Shown here: positions 35,123 to 47,462 of the stretch, piece after piece
How the letters are laid out: each line of letters opens with the position of its first letter
Numbering within the stretch: the stretch's first letter is position 1
Source of the DNA: Carallia brachiata
Taxonomy: Eukaryota > Streptophyta > Magnoliopsida > Malpighiales > Rhizophoraceae
Assembly: GCA_021464245.1 (NCBI GenBank)
Contig: JADCRB010000002.1
Coordinates: 4,946,885 to 5,010,884, forward strand
Reading direction: 5' to 3'
DNA: 64,000 nucleotides
The notes under the pieces: model-generated
Databases searched by the model: none
Seen by the model: only the letters and a program-made list of their open reading frames with translations
Told to the model about the DNA's origin: nothing
Position numbers and translations under genes: made by a program

Positions 35123-36500
35123 CATATTAATATAGATTTCATGATCGTAGATTTTTTAACAAAAGATTTACAATTAAAGTCATTTAGAGAGCATGTTCTC
35201 AGAATACAGCTTGATTTTATTGACGATTGATATTTTATACTTGTAATAACACTCTGAACTTATTTATGTATTTTTGACATACATTATGGTCTTCTGTTAC
35301 TTTATGATTGTGTACACCTAAAGTTTCAAATTTAACATGAAAGTCTTTGTGAGACATGAATGTGGACTATTATAAAATTATGTCTCCTATATATGTCTTA
35401 TAAGTCTTATATGGTGAGCTACAAGCATTGTAGTATATAAAAGAAAGCATGTTAAATTAACAGGATATGACTGTCATAACTCGCATTGAACAATTTATTG
35501 TATTGTGGCATTACGATGGAATCACAAGAGATTGGTCATTATCGTCATTTGTATGTAACAATTATAGTAACAGATTATAATCAGTCAAGTGGGGGAATAT
35601 TAGAATTTATTTTTTATTAATTAATTTTTTTTAAGTAAAGATAAAGTAATTACGACAATCAATTTATTTGAAATGTTCTCAAAGAAAGACTGTTAAGAAT
35701 AAATCATTAATGTGGTCTGATTAATGAGAAAGACAATTTGTACACTATTGCATCAGTTAAGGACCATAATTTCGAATGTGATTCAGACATTAATAGACAT
35801 ACCTAAATTAAAGCCCTTGAATTGTGTATATATATAGCCGATGCTCTCTCTTTTTAAGACACATAAAAATTCTATTTAAAACGTATGAGTACATAATAGG
35901 TTAAGAGAAAAAATTTGATTATGAGGTTAAGGAATAAATCATTAATGTGGTCCGATTAATGAGGAAGATAATTTGTACACTATTGCATCAGTTAAGGACC
36001 ATAATTTCGAATGTGATTCAGACATTGATAGACATGCCTAAATTAAAGCTCTTAAATTGTGTATATATATAGCTGGTGTTCTCTCTTCTTAAGATACATA
36101 AAAATTTTATTTAAAACGTGTGAGTATATAAAAGGTTAAGAGAAAAAAGATTGATTATGAGGTTGAGGCGTAGCTCCGATATTTCTGATGCGACAATAAC
36201 TTTGACTTTTTTTAACCTAAATATAAATTTATTCACTTTCAAAATTCAAAAGTTAAAGTTTTATGACGATGATATTTATTATTAAATCTAACATTAGGAA
36301 ACAAGAGAATTAATTATATGTATACAAAATTTTAGATCTAATTCAGTATGTTTATTAAATTTTGTAATCAATAGCAGAGATTAATTGTCTTAATTTATAC
36401 AATCACGTATAACGTATAGACGATCTTCTTATGATTTGATTCAGCATTAATTGGCCATATACCTTTGAAATATCCTAACAGGTATAACCTAGAAACTCAA
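35123..36500 (+). mobile_element. Ty1/Copia remnant: 3' end of pol and a 3' LTR with a 235-bp tandem duplication
   Basis: 35123-35230 encodes the typical extreme C-terminus of Copia RNase H (a HIN.DFM-.DFLTK--L..K.F.EHV pattern) followed by a stop. A polypurine tract (GTGGGGGAATATTAGA, from 35589) sits where a 3' LTR should start. Inside the presumed LTR, 35698-35932 is repeated head to tail as 35933-36168 with few differences, each unit carrying its own TATATATATAG promoter-like motif. The right LTR boundary is not resolved and the rest of gag-pol and the 5' LTR are absent. Confidence 0.65.
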
Positions 36501-39500
36501 CCTGTAGATTCATTGTAGAAAAGCGTACTAGGATTGGTTGGTTATCTACGATTTTCAACAACTAGAATTTATTTAAAAATAATTGTTGGTGGACCGGCAA
36601 AAGTGTGCCAGCCCCCAACCCCGGATTTAGCTAAAAAAATTGAATATTTTTTAAATAAAGAATTATGATTTAATTAAATATATTTAAAGTAATATTAAAT
36701 AATATTTAAGATTTAATTTTTTAAAAAAATAATAAAAATATGTCTTACTGACATGGCAGTGCCACATCAGCATGGCATCACCAATGAGGACATGGCCCTC
36801 TCCTTGTTTCATTGTTTTTTAACATTTCGTCGTGTAGAAACTAATAAAGGCAAAAGGGAAACAGAAAATGCTGGAATTTAAGCTCGAAAAAAAGAAAATG
36901 CTGGAATTTGATCCACAAAATACGCTTAAAGAACCCCTCATGCAGACAGAACAGAACAAGCATAACTATGTTCCGAATAGCTTTCCAGCAAAAGGAAAAA
37001 GGTGGGTCGTGCCATTTTGGCTTCTGCCTTTCCAGCACCTTTGGACTTAGATACCCTAACCCAAATACAAAGATTCCATGCACCCAAGAACACCAAAAGA
37101 ATGCACAAAACAGAAAGAATGCCTCCTCTTGGAGGCATTCCCACTTTTGTTGGTCCCATCTCGGTGTTGGGGTGCTTTGTACATACTGTTGTGTCTTAAC
37201 TCGCGTTTCCTTTGGGAAATTTTTTTTAAAACAGTACAAAAAATTATTATTATCTTATATATGTGTATGAGTATATATACAAAAAAAATATATATAACAT
37301 TTCCCTTATGAATTAAGGGGATTTGTATTTTCACTTGTCTTTTAGGGAGTCAAATTAACTTCCGTATGTAAGGGTAAAACAGATTGCCACAAATTGATGT
37401 TTAAAAAAAAAAAAAAAAAGAAAGCGAGAAAGAAACTGGTTGTTGTTTGAAGTTCCGGTTTCCGAAGCCAATTGTTTTCATTTTTTTTTTTTTCATTGGA
37501 GGGAACCAAACTTTAGAATTCCCTTCAAATTTTACTCTATACTAATCCCATAAATTTACCAAATTACCTCACTTCAATTATTCCATAATTTGACGGATTT
37601 TTTTTTTAAATTAATCATTTTATCCCAAATTGTCATCAATCCTAAACAAAATAGCAATAACTTTCATGAAAAATTAAGTGCGAATAATACAATTTATAAA
37701 GTCAAAACCATTTCTTAACTGCAATGGAATAAAATCTTCATAAATTATCGAATTTTACATGGACACTAAATAATTTTCATGACAATGACACTAGATAATT
37801 TTATAATAACAAAATTATGTATACTAACAACCAAATGGTCTAGACTTAAAGTGAATAGATCATAATGAAAGTGAATCCCTATTGAAACTAAAGTTCTCTT
37901 TTCATTCATCAGTCACAAGATTAACAATAATAGTATTATAGTTCTACTACCAAACTATGTCATTATTATCAAAAGAGTCACTATTAATTTCCATAGCAAA
38001 TTTATAATTTTTGTTTCATTCAATTTTTCACTTTTGAAAATATAAGTGTATTCGTTGTATTCTTAAATTCAACAAAGTAATATATTAAAATAATCATATA
38101 TTGGATAATTTATTCATGATAAATTGTGGACATTTTACTCACACGTCTTCTCTTTTTCTTGTAATCCAATGATGATTTCTTTATTTGTTAAAATTAGTGC
38201 AAAAAATTATTGTCATCCTTAATTATTATTGTCATCTTTATCTTTGTCAAAATTTTTTTTGAATTTCAGGATGAATAGTTTTTGTAGAAAAAATGGAGTT
38301 TAAAGTTAGACTTAATAGAGCAGTTACTCAAAGAAGAAGTTTTTTTTTTTAATACCAAAAATAGAATATTTTATTAAAATTTTAAATTTGTAATCTTTTG
38401 CTTAAATTAATATTCTACAAAAATTATTATAATATTAGGATTGATAAATTGTAGTAACTGATATCAACCCCTTTTATTCAAATTTAGCCCATTTGATTGC
38501 AATTTACGTATTGTTTAATTTTTGCAATGTATGTGAAATACTCTTTATTTCAATAATGTTCAGATCGATTTTTGTAATCACATAAATTAACCCATTTTTA
38601 TTTAACTTTAGCCTATTTCATGTAGCTCTAACTTTCAATTAATTTATTGTTTAATTTTTACAAATTGCGTGAAATAATTTAAATTCACATAAATTAGTAA
38701 CTTATATTGAGAAATTGGTGTATCCTTACCATGTTCATTTTTAATAAAAATTTTTAAAATTTTACTTGTTTTTTTAAAACATGATCTTTTTGTCTGGAAA
38801 TAATTTTTTTAATTAATAATTATTAAAGATCTACCAATTATTATTTTTTAGAAAAAAATATTACTTCTACATTGTTACACTTTTGAAATGTAGTCACATC
38901 ACTTTTGCAATGGTGACATATATTATTATTGCGCAACATCGAGACATATATACCTATGTATGTGCATGAGTGTTATATAATTAATCCAATAAAGGGAAAT
39001 TTTTTTGGTCAAGTTGAATTGTTTTATGAACTATATTGTAATAATTTATTAATTTATTTTCTACTCATTAGAAACTACTCATTCGTGACTATATCTAATA
39101 GTGGTTAAATAATTCATTTATTTTCAAATTCAAAGGATCATTCAAGGGCCGTGGCATTCCATTTTAACGTGGAAACTTAAAGCGGTCAATGGCAGGAACA
39201 TGTTATACTTGCAAGTATTGTTTGTCAAATAAGTCAACCATACATCATTCTGCAAATTAAACGAATTTCATGTCCTTGTAACTGCCTTACATTAACATCA
39301 AGTAACCATTCCTTTCAGCATAAATCTCCTCCTTCAAATTGACATATCAAATTTTTTGATGCCTTTAGCCTATATAGATATGCCCCAAAGTAAAAGAGAG
39401 ATGTTCCAACAAAATGCCTCTTTCGCCTCGTGTGTTCTGATTTTATCGACACTCATTTCTTGCTAGCAAAAAATGTTGGTATTGGGTCGGTGCAAAAATC

Positions 39501-40993
39501 AAATCCTGGAGCCGCAACATAATCATCCTGCGATGATAGATTAGTGGGGGCTCAAACAATGGGTTAGCAAACACACTACGCAACGTAGTGGCTTAAATTT
39601 CAGTTTGAAGACATCTAACATTATTTTAATCCTAATTTAATTCTATCTAAAAAGTTCTACTAATTATTTTTCATTCAAAAGGGCGAGGATTTGAAGCCAG
39701 ACCCATACGCTATACAATTCTACCATATGCAGCAACAAAGTGCAATTAATCGTCAATTTAATACAACCATATTAATAAAATGTGAAACAATAATTACTAA
39801 ACTAAAATCTAAAACTAGAAAGATATTATTTTAAAACATGAAGTGTAGATTTTATGTGATATATGCTATAAAAAAATTTCTAAAAAAATTAATACGGTTA
39901 TATTAATTTGTAAATTGGTTGTACTTTGTTTTTGTGTATAGGAGAATTGTATAATGATCAGCCATAGGTCCAAAACTTTTTCCCATTCGGAAATTTAATC
40001 TTATGGAAATAACTGGACTCATTTAATATTTATTAGCTTTGATTTATGACAATATTAATGATGCTAGAGAGTTGCCAGTTAATTTTTGCATATTGTCGAA
40101 GTCTCGAGTGTAAAAAGGAAAAATAATGCCTTCAGCTGGCACATATTATCTTTCAAAATGTGATTTTACTGGTGAGTAATAAAATTTTTTATTAAAACTC
40201 ATAGGTGTCAGTCCTTTGCATCATGTTATAGAACAACCGCCAAATTTCAACTTCATACGTTACTCAAAATCAATTCTATTGGCATATGGTCAAGTTGGAT
40301 CAAATCATACTGGGGTTATATCAAAAAAAAAAAAACAAAATCATACTGGGTTGTCTTGTATCTCAGATCATTCGAGTTTTACATATTTAGTTGACATATA
40401 TATCGGATCAAGTGTATTGAATTTTGGATTCATTGATTCTAGCTACATCGAGTCTTGAGTTTAATTATTTGTGTTTTAGATATATCAAGTTTTGAATTAG
40501 ATTTGTACAAAGTGTCGCAATAATAACGTTTAAGTTAAATCTTGTTTTAACTTACAAATTCGAGTTATTTTGATGTCATGTGCTTTAGACTATAGGTCAT
40601 TGACATTTTAACAAAGTGAAATTTGAGTTAAGTTAAATTTCAAATAGATTAAGTTGGATTATTTGGATTAAGTTAGCCTTTATCACCATTACTTTCCATT
40701 TTTCAATCAATTGGACCAAAAAATTTTATTTTATAAAAAAAAATTGAATAATACATCTTTGTAAATTTATTTTGTTTTATAACAAATCATCTTTCTGAAT
40801 TTATTAAAATAATAAAATATATGATTTTCTTATAATTGAATTTTTTTAATAACCTTATAATTGAATTAAATGCATGCAAAAAGTCCAATGTATGAAATCA
40901 TTTTTGTTGTCGTTCGAAAAAAAAAAAAGAAATCATTTTTGTTTTCCCGTAAATCTCATGTCAAATCAAACGACAGGCTTAATATTTTTCTTT
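36501..40993. other. Intergenic, no gene seen
   Basis: AT-rich. 36841-37239 has overlapping open frames on both strands because of its symmetrical, less AT-rich sequence around a hairpin; none shows a domain. The phrase GAAAATGCTGGAATTT is directly repeated near 36864 and 36896. From 37300 to 40990 I see only AT-rich sequence, homopolymer runs and short meaningless frames. Confidence 0.4.
37117..37140. repeat. Perfect 10-bp hairpin inside a longer imperfect foldback
   Basis: GAATGCCTCC (37117-37126) pairs with GGAGGCATTC (37131-37140) around a TCTT loop. Partial complementarity continues outward to about 37085 and 37175 (AACACC.../...GGTGTT). Confidence 0.6.
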
Positions 40994-41220
40994 TGGAAAA
41001 AATTACATTTCTAGATAGAAGGAAGTTCGAAAATGCTCGAATGCAATTAGTCAAATTTAATGTGTAATTGATTGGATTTTAAGTGTAACTAAATATAAGA
41101 AGAAATTTCTTCTTATATTTAGTTGCACGTATAATTCAGTCAGTTGTATATGAAATTCGATCAGTTGTATTCAGACTTTTTTTAGACATATTTTCCTCTA
41201 GAAATGTAACAGTTCCCTTT
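40994..41220. mobile_element. Small inverted-repeat (MITE-like) element
   Basis: The segment is a near-complete inverted repeat centred at about 41107. The core CTAAATATAAGAAGAAA / TTTCTTCTTATATTTAG is perfect, and the ends (TTACATTTCTAGA / TCTAGAAATGTAA) are also complementary at about 41003-41015 and 41198-41210. The frame 40870-41067 runs into its left arm and is not a gene. Confidence 0.6.
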
Positions 41221-42082
41221 TTTTTTCACTACCCGAACATAAATGGATCTGGAACCACAAAACCGAGTGCTTTGATTAAATTAAGAATTTTTTTTTAAAG
41301 AAAATACTAGCATTAAAGTCCAATCTCTGGAACTATAAAACCCAATGTCAGCTTAATTAAGGCAATAATTTCAATTACCAACCCTAATTGCATCCTTACT
41401 CAAATGGCTAGTAGGTCTACAAAGTGAGCTAACAATATTGTTAAAAGTTTAGTTGTTCGAGTTCATTCATGCATATAAAAGAGTGACATTCCAGATGCGT
41501 GTCAAAACTCATTTCATAAACAAGCTAAACCTAAATAAAGGCAGGTTCGTCTCGATTAAGTCCTGAACAACTCATTTAATAATTCATTCATATACATAAT
41601 AATTATAAAAAAAAACTTATTTATTGTTTCAAAAAGTTATTTCATTAGGTTCATTTTCAAAAATAAATGTTACACATATCTATATTTATCCATTGAAATT
41701 AAATATTTCTTTTTATTTAGTGAGTTTATTCAGATAAATATTTGGTTCCATTTACATTTGATTTATTACTATAACTTTTTTCCTTTTAATTATTTTGCTA
41801 ATATTATAAAGTACCATATGACATGCTTATTAAATGCTCGAAGACTCGGCTTAATAACAACAAGTTTTATTCGAGTTAAGCTCATTACTAAATGACACTG
41901 ACACCAAACTTTTTTTAGACTCATTTAATAAACAAACTGACTCTCGAACATAATAAGGTTCGACTCGACTGAACTCATTTGAACCTTAATAGGTTAAGAA
42001 CAAGGCAATATCAGGCATTAATATGTTTTCTTTCTCACACTGAAGGATAAATTAACAATAATTTGTAGAGCATCCGCCAACC
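41221..42082. other. Intergenic, no gene seen
   Basis: AT-rich sequence. Nothing recognisable apart from possible degenerate element fragments near 41440-41580 and 41830-41990, where TCGAG/CTCGA-rich phrases recur. Confidence 0.35.
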
Positions 42083-42625
42083 TAGGATGTACGGACACGG
42101 AGATAGAACACGAATACAACACGATATGGATATGGGGCACGGAAACTCTTAGAAAATTAAGATATGGATACAGTGTAGACATGACTATAAAATATATTAA
42201 ATATTATATATGTAATTTAAATATTTTTTAATAAATTTAAAATTTTTTTACGTATAATTCATAATAATAATTATTATATTATAGACGCATACATAGACAC
42301 ATATATATAATATTTTCTTATATATATATATGGTATTTTCTTATATATATATATATATATATATAAGAAAATACCATATATATGTGTCTGTGTATGCCTA
42401 TATAACATAATAATTAAAAATATTAAACACATGTATTAAAATTGTCTGACACATATATTAGATGTGTCTGACAAGCGTGTCTGAATTTTTTTTATTTTTA
42501 TTTTTATTTTTTTGGATATGTTTCGGAGTGTTTAACAAGTGTTCGAGGAGTGTCGGCCAAGTATCGTGTCTGACATGTGTGTCGGACACGAGCACACATT
42601 ATTTTAGAAATGTCTATACGTCCTA
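42083..42625. mobile_element. Foldback DNA element with an AT-rich perfect palindrome at its centre
   Basis: The ends are inverted: TAGGATGTACGGACAC at the left against TAGGACGTATAGACA read from the right. The middle (about 42262-42415) is a long palindrome. GGTATTTTCTTATATATATAT and its complement meet in a (TA)n core near 42354, flanked by complementary 'ATACATAGACACATATAT' / 'ATATATGTGTCTGTGTAT' segments. There is no coding content. Flanking duplications are ambiguous. Confidence 0.55.
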
Positions 42626-42867
42626 GCCATCAACCCATTCTTTTCTCGATTCTGGCGATTTTGTAAAAATTAAGGAGCAGCTCATTTAGTTTTGTTTTTA
42701 GGCTTTTTTTTCTTCAAATATTTTTTTTTAGACCTTTTTTTAACATGAAATTCAAACTTATTTACAATAATTATGTTTGTGGAGAAAAAAACTAAAAGTT
42801 TAAGAAGATTAAATAGTCACCAATCATATAGTTGTTTGCACAAAAGTAATTGTTATTAATTTTAAAA

Positions 42868-44510
42868 GGCATAAAAGTCAATTTGACCCATAAGGTTTCA
42901 GCATATTTTAAATTTCATCCATAAAGTTTTTTTTGGTTAAAATTAGTTTATAACGTTACGTCCGTTAGTCTAATTTGGTCATTCCGTCAATAACGCCGTT
43001 AACTCTGCGGATGTGATACAATGGAGTTTGACACGTCATTAATTTTTCCATGTCAGCATGTCACATCAACATTTGTTGTTGGCGTGACATTTAAGGCACA
43101 AAGGTCAATTTGACTCCCAAAGTTTTAGCATGTTTAATAATTCACCCATAACGTTTTTTTTTTGTTAAAATTAGTTCATACTATTACGTTCATCAGTTTA
43201 ATTTGGTCTATCCATCCGTAATGTTGTTAACTACGCTGATGTGATGTAACATAGTTTGACACGTCATTAATTTTTTTCCCTGTCAACCTACCATGTCAGT
43301 ATCTTTTGTTAACGTGATACTTTTAAAATTAAAAGTAAATTTTAGAAAACAAACAAAAAAATTAAGAACTTAAAAAAAAGGAAAATCTTTAAAGATGTTG
43401 TCGTTTCTGCCATAAAAATCAAATCTCAAGCATTTGTCTCTTGTCGGCTTCTCATCGGACCAATTTATTTTGTGATTTTGGGGAATTTTTTTGATATTTC
43501 TTTTAACAAGGAAAAGAAACACTAAAAACCTTGTTTTTTTTTTCTCAATCATAATGTCAAATAGAGGTTATATTCTCTGTTTGAATGGTAAGAAAACTGC
43601 AGATGATGGTGGATTCATCAGAATATGCGGCGATGCGGCCTGGAAAATGCAGTTTTCGGCAGTCCACTAGCTTTTTTCCAATACGTGGGTGGTGGGATCG
43701 AGAGGACTGGCGCTTGGTGTTTCTAGAGAGATGGCTCCGTACTGGCAATGCTAATGGTGGCTGGAGGCATTGGCGACAATTCGATGAGGAAGTAGTGGCA
43801 ACAATGGAAAAAAGAAATCAAAAAATGAAATGAGGATGACTTTTGCTGAATTTTATTTATTTATTTATTTATTGCTAAAAAAAATAGAGGTATTCAAGTG
43901 GATATATGTTCATGAATTTTAGTTTTTTGTTTTGTTTAAATTTGCAAAGTGTGATTTTCTATATGAGATGTTCGGTTTGGATTTTAAAATTTTGTTGCAG
44001 TTAAACTGATTTTTTTTGAAAAATTGTTACTCTTAATTTTAAAAATGCCACGTTAGCAAAAGATGCAAATGTAGTATGCCGACATGGACGAAAATTATTG
44101 ACGTGTCACACTCTGTCGTGCCACGTCTGCAGAGTCAACGACGTTATGAACATAATAACCAAATTAGATTGATAGGTGTAACATTATGGACCAATTTTAA
44201 AAAAAAAAAATGTTATAGGTGAAATTTAAAATATGCTAAAACCTTGTAGATCAAATTAACCATTATAACTTACTCTTAATTTTAAAAATGCCACATGAGC
44301 ACCAGATGTTGACATGACATGCTGTCATGGAAAAAAGTAAGGACATGTCAAATTCCATCGTGTTATGTCAGCAGAGTTAACGACGTTATGGACAGAAGAA
44401 CTAAATTAGATTGACAGACGTAACGTTATATACCAATTTTAATGAAAAAAATATTATGAGTGAAATTTAAAATATATTGAAACGTTATTGGTCAAATTGA
44501 CCTTTATGCC
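42868..44510. mobile_element. Mutator-like (MULE-type) long-TIR element with a small internal frame
   Basis: The ends are GGCATAAAAGTCAATTTGACC and, read in reverse from 44510, GGCATAAAGGTCAATTTGACC. The flanks are ATTTTAAAA (42859-42867) and ATTTTAAAT (44511-44519), an 8/9 match to the 9-bp target duplication typical of Mutator elements. The duplication copy at 30.9 kb has the uninterrupted site. Each arm is itself two tandem units of about 225 bp (for example starting 42877 and 43104), giving arms of about 450 bp. Between them, at about 43380-43850, lies less AT-rich unique sequence with an 82-codon frame (43585-43833, plus). No transposase is present, so it is non-autonomous. Confidence 0.7.
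43585..43833 (+). other. 82-codon frame inside the long-TIR element, possible captured fragment
   Basis: The frame runs from ATG at 43585 to TGA at 43831-43833 in the GC-richest part of the element. The product is Trp- and Arg-rich (WWDREDW, WLRTGNANGGWRHW) with no domain I recognise. A 63-codon frame runs opposite (43748-43557). It could be a host gene fragment captured by the element (Pack-MULE-like) or a chance frame. I do not claim a function. Confidence 0.25.
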
Positions 44511-44630
44511 ATTTTAAATTGAAAAAGTAAAGAGCGATAGCTCACAAGAGGATATTGTGCCTATTATAGAAATAAACTTTGTAAATATTGTAGCCTTAAC
44601 AAATAATCGAACCTATGACCTTGGGTATTA

Positions 44631-46308
44631 GGGATAAATATATTTTTAGTCCCATACATTTGCCCATTTTTTACACAACTCCATAACGTTTAGGTCGTTT
44701 TATTTAAATCCTATGTTAAGATCCATTTTAATCGAGTTTAAATTTGGACGGAAGTTTGGTTGACCATTAAATACAACATTGACTGTAATAAAATATTATA
44801 AAAAAATATAAATACGTGATTTTAATGTATTAAAGTGAATAAAAAAATAAAAATACGTTATTTTGAATAAATATACTTAAATACATTATTAAAAAATAAA
44901 TTTTCAATAAATTAAAAAAAAAGAAAAAAATTAAAGAAACCCCAAAATTAATAAAAGAAAATTATTGATTTTTTTAAAAATGTTTTCAAAATTATTAAAA
45001 ATTAAAAAAATGTAAAAAAATTAATTTCTCTCTCCTCTTTCCTCCTTCATCTCTCCTCCCTCCTCTCTTTCTCTGTCCTCTCTCTCTCTCCTTCATCTCT
45101 CTCTTCTACCTCCTCCTTCTATTTTCCTTCCTCCCTTGCTCTCTCCTTGTCATATAAGATCCAATTATTTGTTCATATAATCCAACAATTTTTGTTTTTA
45201 CAAAAAATGTGAAAGAAAGGTAGGAAGAGGAAAATGACGAGGAAAGATAAAGGGAAGAATGAAAAGAGAGGGAGAGGAGGGAGGAGAGAGAGACGACGGG
45301 GAGATAGGCGAGAAGAGAGAAAGAGAGGACGGAGGAGGGAGAGAGGAACAAGAGAGAGGCGCGGAGAGAGAAAGAGAGGAGGGAGGAGAGAGAGGGAAGA
45401 GAGAGAAAGGAAGGAGAGAGAGGTGGGGAGAGAGAAAGGGAGGAGAGAGAAAGGAATGGAGAAGAGAGAATGAATTTTTTTAATTTTTTAATTTTTTTAA
45501 TTTTTTTAATTGTAGATAATTTTAAAAACATTTTTAAAAATTAATATTTTTTTTATAAACCAAAATTTATAATTTTCTTTTCTCTTTTATCTTTTTTTGG
45601 TTTTAAATTTATTGAAATTTTATTTTTTATTTTTTTAGAATTGTATTTACGTATATTTAATTAAAATGACATATTTCTATTTTTTTATTCACTTTAATAA
45701 GTTAAAATGACATATTTTTTTTTCATAATATTTTAATATAGTCAAAATAGTATTTAACGGTCAATCAGGTCTTCATTTAAATTTTTTTAATTTTTCTCTT
45801 TTTGTTTTTAAGTTTATTGAAATTTTAATGTTTTTTTTACAATTTTATTTACGTATATTTAGTCAAAATGACATATTTTTTCTTTTATTCACTTTAATAC
45901 ATTAAAATGACGTATTTCTATTTTTTCATAATATTTTAACATAATCAAAACAGTATTTAACAGTCAACCTGATCTCTATTCAAATTTTGTTAATTTTTTC
46001 TTTTTTCGTTTTTATATTTATTGAAATTTATTTTTTTGTTTTTTTATAATTGTATTTACGTATATCTATCCAAAATGACGTATTTTTATTTTTTATTCAC
46101 TTAAATACATTAAAATCATGTATTTCTATGTTTTGTAATATTTTAATGTGGTCAAATCTCTATTTAACGGTCAACTCAGACTCCGTCTAAATTTGAACTC
46201 GATTAAAATGGATTTCTGATGTATAAGACTTAAATAAAATAACTTAAATGTTATAGAGTTACGTAACAAAAAAAGAGAAATATATAAGATTAAAGATATA
46301 CTTATTCC
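44631..46308. mobile_element. Mutator-like long-TIR element with mirrored CT and GA tracts
   Basis: The left end GGGATAAATATATTTTTAG matches the reversed right end GGAATAAGTATATCTTTAA. Complementarity continues for hundreds of bases (for example ATCCATTTTAATCGAGTT at 44730 with its inverse near 46195). A CT-rich tract (about 45025-45150) in the left arm faces a GA-rich tract (about 45215-45475) in the right, separated by about 60 bp. The right arm holds three tandem units of about 205 bp (45575-45792, 45793-45992, 45993-46200) where the left arm has one. The 9-10 bp flanks (TTGGGTATTA / TTGCTCGTTA) are decayed but fall exactly at the empty site in the other duplication copy. The frames at 45106-45531 (minus) and 45234-45483 (plus) are low-complexity and not genes. 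Confidence 0.65.
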
Positions 46309-46664
46309 TTTGCTCGTTATAGCAAATCACCGCTTTGCTGCTAAATCACTAATATTGTTCTGCGCGTGACAAATGCGTTAAGGATGTGAAGTAGGCTGCG
46401 AGTTGTGCCGCGACCCAGTACATGCTAGGCACGACCTAGCCCCTGGACCATTATAGGCTAGGGTCTCGGCCCAACAGCTCCCTCAATTTCAAACCACAAG
46501 TGCTGCAAGCAATGTTGGTGGACGAACTTTTATTTGTCATCTAATGGAAAAAGTTGCATCGATGTTGCAATTTTTATTCCATTTTTCAGGAGATTTTTTC
46601 ATGTGTTTTGGTAACTACTTGACCTATTTGTCCTTTATTTGTCATCTAGTTGACCTGTTTTGGG

Positions 46665-47462
46665 CATGGATGTAAGAATCGGACCGAACCGATCGGTTCA
46701 ATTACAAAAATCGAGAATTGGTCCATAATCCGGTCCAGTTCACACTAAAAACCGCTTCAACCGAAAACCAGCTTAAGAATTGGTGAACCGGTCTCAGTTT
46801 TTCCAATTGAACTGGTTTAGAATTTTTATTAATTTTTTAATTTAAAATATAAATATATAATTTATAAAATAATTTTTTTAACTTATTGTTTTCTTCAAAT
46901 TAAAATTTTAAGAACTATACTGTAAAATTCAACAAATTCCTCTAATCATATATTTTTCAAACCTTCTTATATTAAACTATAATATCTTTAACATAAATAA
47001 AAATTAATATTTTATATAAATATAGTTCCTAAAATATAATTTGCTTTAAATACTTATTATCTTTTATTAAAATTTTTCATCATACTATTTAAAAATAACA
47101 ACTATATAATTTAAATATAATCTTTAACTCGAGTGCAATCGAAATTTATTTATATTATTAATATAAAAAACTATGTTTTAAATATATTTACATATATTAA
47201 TTTATTAGTTTTTTAATTTTACTTTACAATAAATTGTAAATAATATATGTTAAATCTAGAAGTGTATGTATTCTACTATATACATATATATAATATTTAT
47301 ATCTTATATTATTCTTTACATATATTATATATACATATATTTTAATTTTTATATATTTAATATTAAATACCAGTTTTATTGGTTTAACTGCGGTTGAACC
47401 GGTTGTATTTTTGAATCTCTTAACTTTTCAATTCAATGACCGGTTTGATTCTGACAACCTTA
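46665..47462. mobile_element. hAT-like non-autonomous element, about 798 bp
   Basis: The left end CATGGATGTAAGAATC and the reversed right end TAAGGTTGTCAGAATC agree at 12 of 16 positions, and both continue into ACCG-rich sequence. The flanks GTTTTGGG (46657-46664) and GTTTTGAG (47463-47470) form an 8-bp direct repeat with one mismatch, the size produced by hAT transposases. The other duplication copy has the site once, without the insertion (ATTTTGGGAAGTATGGG near 31494). There is no transposase. The interior is AT-rich. Confidence 0.65.

Noticed and set aside
36841..37334. Several overlapping frames up to 132 codons on both strands
   Set aside because: The island is compositionally symmetrical around a hairpin, so all six frames stay open together. 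No domain, splice signal or promoter was found.
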